From: Candidatus Hydrogenedentota bacterium
GTDB lineage: Bacteria > Hydrogenedentota > Hydrogenedentia > Hydrogenedentales > SLHB01
NCBI GenBank assembly: GCA_016215105.1
Contig: JACRLJ010000016.1
Coordinates: 1-52,653, forward strand
DNA length: 52,653 nt
Reading direction: 5' to 3'
The translations under genes and the position numbers were made by a program. Below the pieces are notes generated by a model. That model worked only from the letters and a program-made list of their open reading frames with translations. It made no database searches and had not been told where the DNA came from. Positions 16,743-26,319 of the stretch are shown here, in pieces (within the stretch, counting starts at the first letter, position 1; each line of letters opens with the position of its first letter).

Positions 16743-17162
16743 TCAGGGGGCTGCAGTGTCGGATTCGTCCCCGCGGTCTTGTTCGCTCTCCGGTTCGGGT
16801 TGCAGATTACGCAGCGGATTGAAGGGCGACTCCTTCCAAAGGCGTAGCGCTTCGGCGCAGTGCCATGAAGAATCGAGCATGAAACTCTCCACGCCATCCC
16901 GGATTTCCTCAGCGGAGAATTCTTCCGGGTAAAGGAGCAACGCGACAAGGAAGGCGGCGTCCGCGTTGCAGTTCACAAGATGAAAACCGATTCGATCGAG
17001 TTTGACGATATCGTAGACGTCCGAGCCCGCGCCGCCCTCTTCGAGTGCAGAAGTTATGAGCGAATTTCTACCGGCAGGATAATGCTCCCCGCGAAGGACG
17101 TTCGCGCGATCCCCGGCGATCCGTTGAAAGATTGACTGAACCTTTTCATGAACGTCTGCCAT
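16743..17162 (-). CDS. Hypothetical acidic protein
   Basis: 139 residues; GGAGGG lies nine bases upstream of the ATG at 17162, which supports a real gene. It is predicted cytosolic and mostly helical, with no signal or membrane segment. The middle (DAAFLVALLLYPEEFSAEEI) is amphipathic and the C-terminus is strongly acidic. I recognise no family. It lies between convergent and divergent neighbours and has no operon partner. Confidence 0.6.
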   Translation of the reverse strand: MADVHEKVQSIFQRIAGDRANVLRGEHYPAGRNSLITSALEEGGAGSDVYDIVKLDRIGFHLVNCNADAAFLVALLLYPEEFSAEEIRDGVESFMLDSSWHCAEALRLWKESPFNPLRNLQPEPESEQDRGDESDTAAP

Positions 17163-17291
17163 GGAATTCGTCCCTCCGTATGAACGTGGGTCACACAGGC
17201 GCCAGAATAGGCCGCGCCAATTGACGAATCAACGTCCTCGTATGTTGTAGAATGTCCGTCGCTGCGGGCGCCCCGCAAGGAGGGAGTTGTC

Positions 17292-18368
17292 ATGAGCCAC
17301 GATGATGTTTCAAGACGGTCATTTCTCAACACTACTGCAACAGGAATTGCGCTGGCCTCGGGGGCGGCGGCATTGACGCCGCAGGCGGTGACGGCCGCAG
17401 CGGCGCCCGAAAGCGCGCCGGCGAAGCCGGGAAGTCAGCGCCTGTCTATGGAGGCGCTGAAGAAATGGGAATCGTTGGGCTATGGGATGTTCATTCATTT
17501 TGGGATGAGCACATTCGTGGGCGCGGAACTCCCGGATGGCAAAGCGCCGGCGTCGACCTACGCGCCCGACAAGTTGGACGTGGACCAGTGGGTCTCGGTG
17601 GCGCGCGATGCGGGGATGAAGTACATCGTGCTTACCTCGAAACACGTCGCCGGACACTGCCTCTGGCCAAGCAAGCACACGGACTACACCGTGGCCAAGA
17701 GCGGCAACACCACGGACGTGATCGAAGCGTTTGTGAAGTCGTGTGAGAAGCGGGGTGTGCTGCCGGGGTTCTATTATTGTTCCTGGGACAACCACAACCG
17801 GTTTGGCAGCCGGACGTGGTCGGACCGTAAAGAGGATGGCCCGTTCTATACCACCTCCGTCTACCAGACCTTTCAGACGGCGCAGTTGACGGAGTTGCTA
17901 ACGCAGTACGGACCGATCGCGGAAACGTGGATTGATATTCCGGGCTTGCTGGGACGCGGCTATCGCACCTTCCTATACCAATACCTGGCGTCGCTGCAGC
18001 CCAATACCGTCATCATGATGAACAGCGGGATCTCGAGCGGCGACAAGTACGACGTCGAATACGCGTGGCCGTCAGACCTGATCGCCATCGAACGGTCGCT
18101 GCCGCCGGATGCCGGTCACAGCCGTATGCGGACTATCGAGGGAAAGGAGTACTACATGCCCGGCGAGGTGTGCGATCCGATCGGCAAGGAATGGTTCTAT
18201 GTCGACGGCGACGTTCCGCGGCCCGCAGCGGAGCTGGCGAAACAATTCGAGTCGTGCCGCGCCCGCGGGGTGAACCTGCTCCTGGATGTGCCGCCCGACA
18301 AGCACGGCGTGATTCCGGAAGCGAGCGTAAAGGCGCTGCTTCAATTGCGCAAGGACGCGAAGATTTGA
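17292..18368 (+). CDS. Tat-exported alpha-L-fucosidase (GH29)
   Basis: 358 residues; AAGGAGGG precedes the ATG. A Tat signal (SRRSFLNTTATGIALASGAA) targets it to the periplasm or beyond. The mature part is a GH29 catalytic barrel: GYGMFIHFGMSTF, MKYIVLTSKHVAGHCLW, GVLPGFYYCSWDNHN and ETWIDIP. In the last, Asp215 fits the family's nucleophile position. It is shorter than GH29 enzymes that carry a C-terminal beta-sandwich; only the barrel is present. It removes terminal L-fucose with retention. The gene starts a same-strand cluster with three DUF4838 proteins, so fucosylated glycans are the likely target of the cluster. Confidence 0.9.
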   Translation: MSHDDVSRRSFLNTTATGIALASGAAALTPQAVTAAAAPESAPAKPGSQRLSMEALKKWESLGYGMFIHFGMSTFVGAELPDGKAPASTYAPDKLDVDQWVSVARDAGMKYIVLTSKHVAGHCLWPSKHTDYTVAKSGNTTDVIEAFVKSCEKRGVLPGFYYCSWDNHNRFGSRTWSDRKEDGPFYTTSVYQTFQTAQLTELLTQYGPIAETWIDIPGLLGRGYRTFLYQYLASLQPNTVIMMNSGISSGDKYDVEYAWPSDLIAIERSLPPDAGHSRMRTIEGKEYYMPGEVCDPIGKEWFYVDGDVPRPAAELAKQFESCRARGVNLLLDVPPDKHGVIPEASVKALLQLRKDAKI

Positions 18369-18523
18369 CGGGGTGACGCACCGTGGCGGGCGCTTCGTGC
18401 GGCCGCGATGGGCTTGGTGCTGTGCTGTTACGGTGGGAATGCGGGCCGGTGCGGGGTAGATTCCTCGCGTCACTCGGATGGACACGTTGGGCAGGTCTTG
18501 GATTGCGAAGACGGGAGAGAATC

Positions 18524-21031
18524 ATGCGCGCACTTTTTTGTCTCAGTCTGGTGGTGTTGGCCGGAGCGACCGGGTCTGCCGCTGAAAAGGGCGGAAAAAT
18601 CGAGGCGTCGGCGCTGAAAAAGTGGGTCATTGTGGTGGCGCCGGACGCTATTCCCAGCGAGAAGTTCGCCGCGGAAGAGTTTCAGGGGCTAGTCAAGCAG
18701 TGTACCGGCCTGGACCTGGCCATCAGCAATACGCCGGCGAATAAGCGCGCCATCCTCATCGGCCTCGGCGCGCAAGGTAAGACGAAAGCCATAACGGCGG
18801 ACAGTATTGCCAAGCTTGGCGACGAAGGACTGTCCATTGCAGTCGAGCGCAACGTCATCCGCATCGCAGGAGGGCAGCCGCGGGGAACCTTGTATGGCGT
18901 GTACGAGTTCTTCGAGCGGTACTTTGGCGTGCGATTTCTCACGTACGACCACACCCACATTCCGCCCGACGCCGCTCAACGGACCATCCCGCTGGAAAGC
19001 TATTCCTACACGCCGCCGCTGTCGTTCCGGTACAGCTACTACACCGAGAACCGTGAGCATCATGAGTTCGCGACGCGGCTTCGCGTCAATACCGTTTCCA
19101 CCGAGGAGAAACTGGGCGGGGTGACGCCGCAGAACCTGATCAACCACAGTTTGTTTCGCTGGGTCACGGTCGAGAAATACGGCAAGACCCACCCGGAGTA
19201 TTTTGCCTTGGTAGACGGCGAACGCAAGCTTGATGTGAGAGGGGGTGGCCCCGAAGTCTGCGTGACGAATCCGGAAGTCGTGGACATCGTGACCGAGGGC
19301 GTGCTGAAAGACCTGGACGCGAATCCCAAGCTGCGCAATATCAGCGTCAGCCAAAATGACAACGATCAATACTGCCATTGCCCAGCGTGCGAAGCAATCA
19401 ACCAGCGCGAGGGTACGCCCATGGGCTCGCACCTTGCGTTCGTGAATGCGGTGGCGGAGCGGGTTGAGAAAAAGTATCCGGATGTGAAGATTGGAACTCT
19501 AGCCTATTGGTACACGCGCAAGGCGCCGAAAACCATCGTGCCGCGCAAGAATATGCAGATTCAGTTGTGCAGCATCGAGTGCTGCACGCTGCATCCCGTC
19601 AACGACCCGAACTGTGTGAAGAACCGCGAATTCTATCAGGACATGATGGCATGGAAAGCTGTCTGTAACGACATCTGGATTTGGAACTACAACACGAATT
19701 TCGCTATCTACGACCTGCCATTCCCGAATCTGCGCGTGATCGCGCCCAATGTGCGGTGCTTCGTCGAGAACAACGCCCATGGCATCTTCATGCAGGCCAA
19801 CGCGGGTGGCAACGCCGGCGAGATGAGCGATCTGCGCAATTATGTGATGTCGCGCTGCCTGTGGGACCCGAAGTCGGACGGGGCGGCGCTGGTGAAGGAG
19901 TTCTGCGGGCTTCATTACGGCAAGGCGGCCGAGCCGATTCTGGACTACCTCACGATGTTGCACGACAACGCGGAGGCGAAAGGCGTGCATCCGGGGTGTT
20001 TTCCCAAGCCGCAGGAAGTCGGCCTTACCCCGGAAATCGCGGTGAAGTCGCTGAAGTATTTCAAACGGGCGGTGGAACAGGCTGATGACGATCTCGTGCG
20101 AAAGCGTGTCGAGAAGGCCTCCATTTGCGCGTACAATGCGGCCGTGATGATGGCGCCGGGGACGTGGAAGTACGAGAACGGATACTGCCGCCTGACGGTT
20201 CCCGATGAACTGAAGGGCATGAGTACTCGATATGTGGAGCTGTGCAGGACGTACAAGATGTCCGCCGTATCCGAAGGTGGCGATTCCGGGCCTTACCTGG
20301 AGGAAGTCGCGCAGCGCGAGGCGGGTTATCCCGCGGAATGCCTGGAGAATGACGTCTGGAGACTGGTCATTCTGCCGGAGCGGAACGCCAAGCTCGTAAG
20401 CATGTTCTATAAGCCCGCCAAGAAGGAATTGCTGGTGGCGATGACCCACGGTGACATTTTGCGGGGCACACACAAGGAACTCATCATGAAAGGCGCCAAG
20501 AAGGGGACTTCGCCCAAGTTCGAAGTGATCAAGCGCGCCCCGTTTACGCTGCAGGCGGCGTTGGAGAACGGAATGAAGCTAGAGCGAATTATCGCCTTGA
20601 CTTCGGATGGCGCCATCAAATTTAGATCGAGGCTGACCAATGGCGCCGCGGACCCGGCGGTGTATCAGTTCAAGGCCCATCCGGAGTTCGACCCCGGCAG
20701 CATTTCGGACAAGTCCGAAGTGGTATCGGCGTATGTGAAGAGCGGCGGTGTGTGGACAATAGTCAACAAGAACTGGAAGTTGGACACGGGGCCTGGCTTG
20801 GCGCTATTGAAGGACGGCAAGGACAGCGCCTTTGCGTTCTACAGTCATGAGGCGCATTTTGGCGTGCAGGTGAGTTATCAACCCAAACAGATTGATCGCC
20901 CCTATCTATCGTGGTGGCCGGAGTGGCCACAGATGAATCTCGAAGTCATTAGCCTCGCGAAGGAGTTGAAGACGGGCGAATCACTCGGCCTTGAGTATCA
21001 ATTCCGTTACCTGGCGGATGCGCCGAAGTAA
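18524..21031 (+). CDS. Secreted DUF4838 glycosidase-like protein, tandem copy 1
   Basis: 835 residues from the ATG at 18524 (signal peptide MRALFCLSLVVLAGATGSAA; GGGAGAG upstream). Three parts can be read. Residues 25-165 form an N-domain like that before alpha-glucuronidases (PSEKFAAEEFQGLVKQCTG, PRGTLYGVYEFFERYFGVRF). Residues 190-500 are DUF4838, with SQNDNDQYCHCPACEAINQR (Cys284, Cys286, Cys289), TLAYWYTRKAPKTI and NAHGIFMQANAGGNAGEMSD. The last 220 or so look like a galactose-mutarotase-type beta-sandwich. DUF4838 is a presumed glycoside hydrolase in polysaccharide clusters; its substrate is unknown to me. Copies 2 and 3 follow at 158 and 54 bases. Confidence 0.85.
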   Translation: MRALFCLSLVVLAGATGSAAEKGGKIEASALKKWVIVVAPDAIPSEKFAAEEFQGLVKQCTGLDLAISNTPANKRAILIGLGAQGKTKAITADSIAKLGDEGLSIAVERNVIRIAGGQPRGTLYGVYEFFERYFGVRFLTYDHTHIPPDAAQRTIPLESYSYTPPLSFRYSYYTENREHHEFATRLRVNTVSTEEKLGGVTPQNLINHSLFRWVTVEKYGKTHPEYFALVDGERKLDVRGGGPEVCVTNPEVVDIVTEGVLKDLDANPKLRNISVSQNDNDQYCHCPACEAINQREGTPMGSHLAFVNAVAERVEKKYPDVKIGTLAYWYTRKAPKTIVPRKNMQIQLCSIECCTLHPVNDPNCVKNREFYQDMMAWKAVCNDIWIWNYNTNFAIYDLPFPNLRVIAPNVRCFVENNAHGIFMQANAGGNAGEMSDLRNYVMSRCLWDPKSDGAALVKEFCGLHYGKAAEPILDYLTMLHDNAEAKGVHPGCFPKPQEVGLTPEIAVKSLKYFKRAVEQADDDLVRKRVEKASICAYNAAVMMAPGTWKYENGYCRLTVPDELKGMSTRYVELCRTYKMSAVSEGGDSGPYLEEVAQREAGYPAECLENDVWRLVILPERNAKLVSMFYKPAKKELLVAMTHGDILRGTHKELIMKGAKKGTSPKFEVIKRAPFTLQAALENGMKLERIIALTSDGAIKFRSRLTNGAADPAVYQFKAHPEFDPGSISDKSEVVSAYVKSGGVWTIVNKNWKLDTGPGLALLKDGKDSAFAFYSHEAHFGVQVSYQPKQIDRPYLSWWPEWPQMNLEVISLAKELKTGESLGLEYQFRYLADAPK

Positions 21032-21189
21032 ATGCCGGAAGTTCGTGGGGACACAATGTTCTGAATTGCGAACAGTTCAGACGATAGGGCGAAGACGCGG
21101 CGCCGTTCTGCGCGCTAGCGCGGCGGTCTCGCATCATGACCTTTGGTAGCCATTGGGCCGCGGGTCCATAGGGAGAAAGGTGGTCGAAT

Positions 21190-23706
21190 ATGCGCACGTG
21201 TGTCTATCTCAGTTTGATCGTCATGGCGGGTCTCTCGGCGTCTGCCGCGGAAAAGGGCGGAAAAATCGAGGCTTCGGCGATGAAGAAGTGGGTCATCGTG
21301 GTGGCGCCGGACGCGATTCCGAGCGAGAAATACGCCGCCGAAGAATTCCAGGCGCTGTTCAAACAATGCACGGGGGCGGACTTGAAGATCGCCAACGCCA
21401 CCCCGAGGAAACGCGCCATTCTCATCGGCCTCGGCGCGCAAGGTAAGACGAAAGCCATAACGGCGGATAGTATTGCCAAGCTTGGCGACGAAGGGTTGTC
21501 CATTGTGGTCGAACGCAACGTCATCCGCATCGCCGGAGGGCAGCCGCGCGGGACCCTGTACGGCGTATACGAATTCTTCGAGCGGTACTTTGGCGTGCGA
21601 TTTCTGACCCACGACCACACCTACATTGCGCCGGACGCCGGCTCGAGGACGATTCCGCTTGAAACGCATACGTACACGCCGCCACTCTCGTTCCGGTACA
21701 GCTTCTATACCGAAAACCATGAGCATCACGAATTTGCGACGCGGCTACGCGTCAATACGGTTTCAACCGAGGAGAAACTCGGCGGGGTGACGCCGCAGAA
21801 CTTGATCAACCACAGTTTGTTTCGCTGGGTCACGGTCGAGAAATACGGCCAGTCGCACCCGGAGTATTTTGCCTTGGTGAACGGCGAACGCAAGCTCGAG
21901 GTCGGCGGTGGCGGCCCCGAAGTGTGCGTGACGAATCCGGAAGTTGTGGACATCGTGACCGAGGGCGTGCTGAAGGACCTGGACGCGAATCCCAAGTTGC
22001 GCAACATCAGTGTCAGCCAAAATGACAACGACCAATACTGCCATTGCGCCACGTGTGAAGCCATCAACCAGCGTGAGGGCACGCCGATGGGCTCGCACCT
22101 GGCGTTCGTGAATGCGGTGGCGGAGCGCGTCGAGAAGAAGTACCCGGACGTGAAGATCGGGACCTTGGCGTATTGGTATACGCGCAAGGCGCCGAAGACC
22201 ATCGTCCCGCGCAAGAATATGCAAATTCAGTTGTGCAGCATCGAGTGCTGCACGCTGCATCCCATCAACGACCCGAACTGCGCCAAGAACCGCGAGTTCT
22301 ATCAGGACATGATGGCATGGAAGGCCATCTGCAACGACATCTGGATCTGGAACTACAACACCAATTTCAGCAACTACGATCTGCCGTTTCCGAATCTGCG
22401 CGTCATCGCGCCCAATGTGCGCTTCTTCGTCGAGAACAACGCTCATGGCATCTTCATGCAGGCGAACGCCAGCGGGAACGCGGGCGAGATGAGCGACTTG
22501 CGTAATTATGTAATGTCGCGCTGTCTTTGGGACCCGAAGTCGGACGGGGCGGCGCTGGTGAAGGAGTTCTGTACGCTGCACTACGGCAAGGCGGGCCAGC
22601 CCATCCTGGATTACCTCACCATGCTGCACGACAACGCCAATGCTATGGGTGTGCATCCGGGGTGTTTTCCAAAGCCGCAAGAAGTGGGCCTTACGCCGGA
22701 TATTGCGCAGAAGGCGCTGAAGTATTTCCAGCAGGCTTCGTCCGTAGCGGATGACGACACGGTACGGAAGCGCGTCGAAAAGGCGTCCATCTGCGCTTAC
22801 AAGGCCGGAGTCATGATGGTACCGGGAAAGTGGAGTTATGAAGACGGGGCTTGCCGCTTCTCGGTCCCTCAAGAGTGGAAAGGGGTCAGCGCCCGGTATG
22901 TCGAACTGTGCAAGACGTATAACATGTCGTCGGTTTCCGAGGGTGTAGGCTCCGGTCCATACCTCGAGGACATCAAACAGCGCGACGCGGATTATCCCGC
23001 CATGTGCCTGGAAAACGCGGTCTGGAACTTGATTGTGCTGCCGGAACAAAACGGCAAGATTGTAAGCATGTTCAACAAGCCCGCGAAAAGGGAACTGGTG
23101 GCGGGAATGACTCACGGGGACATATTGCACGGCACGCATGAGGAGCTAATCCTAAAAGGGGTTCAGGATGGCGCCGCCACAAAGTTTACCGGGACCTCAA
23201 AGGGAACTGCGCTGGAGTTGGCGGCGGCACTTTCGGACGGCACAACGTTTGTACGCCGCATCGCGTTGCGACCCAATCAGCCGGACGTGATCTCGTTTGA
23301 TTCGACTCTGACCCATCGGGGTTCGCAGCCCGTGAAGTACCAGTTCAAGTCGCGTCCTGAGTTCGTTCCTGCGAGCAGATCGGACAAGCCCGAAGTCGTG
23401 GGGGCGTATGTGAAGAGCGGCGGCGTCTGGAAACTATTTAATCGTGGTTGGAAGGGCGACACGGGACCGGACCTGGAACTGTTGAGGCAGGGGAAAGACG
23501 GGGTGTTCAGTTTCTACAATCATGAGGCCCATTTCGGCGTGCAGGTGAACTACGCGCCGAAGCAAGTTGATCACCCTTACGTATGGTGGTGGCCCGACTG
23601 GCCGCAGATTAATCTGGAGATCTTCACGCCGCTGAGGGAGCTTAAGCAGGGCGAGGCGATGAAACTCGAATACCAAATCCGCTACTTGGCCGATGCTCCG
23701 AAGTGA
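21190..23706 (+). CDS. Secreted DUF4838 glycosidase-like protein, tandem copy 2
   Basis: 838 residues; signal peptide MRTCVYLSLIVMAGLSASAA, with GGGAGAAAGG upstream. The domain order is the same as in copy 1. Over the first 550 residues it is nearly identical to copy 1, with stretches of DNA unchanged for tens of bases (for example around 21421-21490 against 18760-18830). The C-terminal sandwich is clearly more diverged (TKFTGTSKGTALELAAALSD against the equivalent region of copy 1). That contrast suggests either gene conversion keeping the N-terminal two-thirds alike, or specialisation of the C-terminal module. The Cys cluster is kept as QYCHCATCEAINQR. Confidence 0.85.
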   Translation: MRTCVYLSLIVMAGLSASAAEKGGKIEASAMKKWVIVVAPDAIPSEKYAAEEFQALFKQCTGADLKIANATPRKRAILIGLGAQGKTKAITADSIAKLGDEGLSIVVERNVIRIAGGQPRGTLYGVYEFFERYFGVRFLTHDHTYIAPDAGSRTIPLETHTYTPPLSFRYSFYTENHEHHEFATRLRVNTVSTEEKLGGVTPQNLINHSLFRWVTVEKYGQSHPEYFALVNGERKLEVGGGGPEVCVTNPEVVDIVTEGVLKDLDANPKLRNISVSQNDNDQYCHCATCEAINQREGTPMGSHLAFVNAVAERVEKKYPDVKIGTLAYWYTRKAPKTIVPRKNMQIQLCSIECCTLHPINDPNCAKNREFYQDMMAWKAICNDIWIWNYNTNFSNYDLPFPNLRVIAPNVRFFVENNAHGIFMQANASGNAGEMSDLRNYVMSRCLWDPKSDGAALVKEFCTLHYGKAGQPILDYLTMLHDNANAMGVHPGCFPKPQEVGLTPDIAQKALKYFQQASSVADDDTVRKRVEKASICAYKAGVMMVPGKWSYEDGACRFSVPQEWKGVSARYVELCKTYNMSSVSEGVGSGPYLEDIKQRDADYPAMCLENAVWNLIVLPEQNGKIVSMFNKPAKRELVAGMTHGDILHGTHEELILKGVQDGAATKFTGTSKGTALELAAALSDGTTFVRRIALRPNQPDVISFDSTLTHRGSQPVKYQFKSRPEFVPASRSDKPEVVGAYVKSGGVWKLFNRGWKGDTGPDLELLRQGKDGVFSFYNHEAHFGVQVNYAPKQVDHPYVWWWPDWPQINLEIFTPLRELKQGEAMKLEYQIRYLADAPK

Positions 23707-23760
23707 GCATCGAGACTCTTGCCGGGGACCTTGGCGGCTTGCCAGGAAAGGTGGTTGAGA

Positions 23761-26289
23761 ATGCGTGTATTTGTTTGTATCTCTCTAGTGTCGCTCGCGA
23801 GCGTTGTGGCGGCGGCCTCTGATAAGGGCGCGGGAATTCCCGCCACAGAACTGAAAGACTGGGCCATTGTCGTGGCGCCGGACGCCATTCCGAGCGAGAA
23901 GTCTGCGGCGGAAGAGTTCCAATCTCTGTTCAAACAATGTACGGGGACGGATTTGAGGATAGTCGACAGGCCGGCAAAGAAACGCGCCGTGCTTATCGGT
24001 ATCGGGGCGCAGGGGAAGTCCGAGGCCGCGACTCCGGAGTCTGTCGAAAGGCTAGGTGACGAAGGGCTGTCCATAGTCGTCGAACGGAATGTCATCCGGA
24101 TTGCGGGCGGGCGCCCGCGCGGGATCTTGTACGGCGTGTACGAGTTCTTCGAGCGGTACTTCGGCGTGCGTTTCCTGACGCACGACCACACGCATATTCC
24201 TCCCGGCGCCGGACAGACGGTCATTCCGCTCGATATCTTCAGCTACGTTCCGCCATTCTCATTCCGATGCGCCTCGTACAAAGAGAACTCAGATCACCCG
24301 GACTTCGCCGCGCGGCTTCGCATGAACACCTTTTCGCGTGACGAGAAGCTCGGGGGGGCGACTCCACAAAATCTTATCAGTCACTCGTTTCTCCATCAGA
24401 TCAGCGCCGATGAATATGGCAAGACGCACCCCGAGTACTTTGCGCTGGTGGAAGGAGTTCGCAAGCTCGATGTCTCCGGTATCTCGGGCCGGACGGAATC
24501 CCAACCGTGCGTGACGAACCACGACGTTCTGGACATCGTGACGGCCAATGTGTTGAAACAATTGGACGCGAGCCCAGGGATGCGCAACATCAGTGTAAGT
24601 CAGAACGACAACGACGAGTACTGCCATTGCCCGGCGTGCGAAGCCATCAATCAGCGCGAGGAAACGCCGATGGGGGCACATTTGGCGTTCGTGAACGCCG
24701 TGGCGGAGCGCGTCGAGAAGAAATATCCCCGCGTGAAGGTGGGTACGTTGGCGTACGCCTATACGCGCAAGGCGCCAAAGACGATCAAGCCGCGTCCAAA
24801 CGTGCAAATCCAACTGTGCAGCATCGAGTGCTGCACGCTGCATCCGATTGACGATCCGGACTGTCCGAAGAACCGAAAGTTCTTTCAGGACGTGATGGCG
24901 TGGAAAGCAATCTGCAATGACGTTTGGATGTGGAATTACAACACGGACTTCTCCTATTACGACTTGCCGTTTCCGAACTTGCGCGCCATCGCGCCCAATG
25001 TGCGGTTCTTCGCCGAGAACAACGCAAAGGGCGTGTTCATGCAAACCAACGGACAAGGCAACGCGGGTGAGATGTGCGACCTCCGCAACTACGTGATCGC
25101 ACGATGTTTGTGGAACCCGCGCCAAGATGGCTGGGCCTTGGTGAACGAGTTCTGCGCGCTGCACTACGGAAACGCGGGCCCGCCTATTCTGGACTACCTT
25201 GAGATGCTGCATGACACCACCGAGGCCTCGGGAAGTCATCCGGATTGCTATCCGACTCCTGAAGTGGTGGGGCTGACGCCGGAGATTTCGCGCAAAATAC
25301 TCGGCTATTTCGACCAGGCGCTGGCGCTGGCCGATAGCGACGCCGTTCGGGCGCGAGTCGAAAAAGCGTCCATCTGCGCGTACCGGGCGGTGCTCACCAC
25401 CGTGGCGAGACCCTGGCGATACGAGGACGGCGTCTGCCGGGTGGACATTCCTGCCGGCATGCGCGGCGTTCCGAGCCGCTATGCGGCGCTGTGCAAGACT
25501 TACGGAATGTCCATGTCGGCTGAGAACGTGCCGGTCGAAGTCTACTTGGAACAGGTAAAGCGATTCGATACCGGCTATCCGGCCGTAAAGATCGAGAATA
25601 GCGTCTGGCGGTTGCTTGCCCTTCCGGAAGAGGACGGGAAGATTGTAAGCATGTTCCACAAGCCTACAGGGCGGGAATTGCTGGCCGCAACGACGCATCC
25701 CGATATACTGAGGGGAACGCACGAGGATCTGTTTCTCACGGGTTTGAAGAAGGGCACACCGTTGAAATACACGGCCACGGTCAAGGATTCGAGGTTGGAA
25801 CTCCGGCTTCCGTTGGGGAATGACGCCACGTTTGTGCGGCGCGTAGAACTAAAATCAAGCAGGCCCAACACGATCTTCTTCGAGAGTACGTTGACCAACT
25901 GTGGAGCGGAGCCGGCCACGTATCAATTCAAGGCCCATCCCGAGTTCAACCCGGCGAGCACGTCGGACAAGCCGGAAGTAATCGCCGGGTACGTTAAGAA
26001 CGCCGGAAGCTGGACGCAGTTCAATCGTGGATGGCACAGGGAGACCGGGCCGGACCGGGACCTATTGCGGCAGGCGAAAGACGGGGCGTTTGCGTTCTAT
26101 AGTCACGAAGCGCGTTTTGGCGTGCAAGTGAACTACCGGCGGAGTCAACTTGAGTACCCATATTTTTGGTGGTGGCCTGATTGGCCGCAGGTTAACCTCG
26201 AGCTGTTCACTCCGAAAAAGGAATTGAAGAAGGGCGAGGCGATGACGCTCACCTATGAGGTCCGGTACTTGGCGGAAGTGCCGAAGTAG
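23761..26289 (+). CDS. Secreted DUF4838 glycosidase-like protein, tandem copy 3
   Basis: 842 residues from the ATG at 23761 (signal peptide MRVFVCISLVSLASVVAAAS, AGGAAAGG upstream). It has the same three-part layout, but is more diverged throughout than copies 1 and 2 are from each other. It has a short insertion (SGISGRTESQPCVTN) and changes such as TNGQGNAGEMCDLRNYVIAR. The CHCPACEAINQRE motif and the FFERYFGVRFLTHDHTHIPP end of the N-domain are preserved. It was probably the first to split off. It is the last gene on this strand before a convergent radical SAM gene 30 bases away. Confidence 0.85.
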   Translation: MRVFVCISLVSLASVVAAASDKGAGIPATELKDWAIVVAPDAIPSEKSAAEEFQSLFKQCTGTDLRIVDRPAKKRAVLIGIGAQGKSEAATPESVERLGDEGLSIVVERNVIRIAGGRPRGILYGVYEFFERYFGVRFLTHDHTHIPPGAGQTVIPLDIFSYVPPFSFRCASYKENSDHPDFAARLRMNTFSRDEKLGGATPQNLISHSFLHQISADEYGKTHPEYFALVEGVRKLDVSGISGRTESQPCVTNHDVLDIVTANVLKQLDASPGMRNISVSQNDNDEYCHCPACEAINQREETPMGAHLAFVNAVAERVEKKYPRVKVGTLAYAYTRKAPKTIKPRPNVQIQLCSIECCTLHPIDDPDCPKNRKFFQDVMAWKAICNDVWMWNYNTDFSYYDLPFPNLRAIAPNVRFFAENNAKGVFMQTNGQGNAGEMCDLRNYVIARCLWNPRQDGWALVNEFCALHYGNAGPPILDYLEMLHDTTEASGSHPDCYPTPEVVGLTPEISRKILGYFDQALALADSDAVRARVEKASICAYRAVLTTVARPWRYEDGVCRVDIPAGMRGVPSRYAALCKTYGMSMSAENVPVEVYLEQVKRFDTGYPAVKIENSVWRLLALPEEDGKIVSMFHKPTGRELLAATTHPDILRGTHEDLFLTGLKKGTPLKYTATVKDSRLELRLPLGNDATFVRRVELKSSRPNTIFFESTLTNCGAEPATYQFKAHPEFNPASTSDKPEVIAGYVKNAGSWTQFNRGWHRETGPDRDLLRQAKDGAFAFYSHEARFGVQVNYRRSQLEYPYFWWWPDWPQVNLELFTPKKELKKGEAMTLTYEVRYLAEVPK

Positions 26290-26319
26290 GGGCGGCGAGG
26301 GCGATGCGACTCGGAAATT

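Noticed and set aside
21763-23139. 458-codon antisense frame inside DUF4838 copy 2 (and similar ones in copies 1 and 3)
   Set aside because: The same antisense frames recur because the genes are duplicates; their composition is that of a shadow frame.
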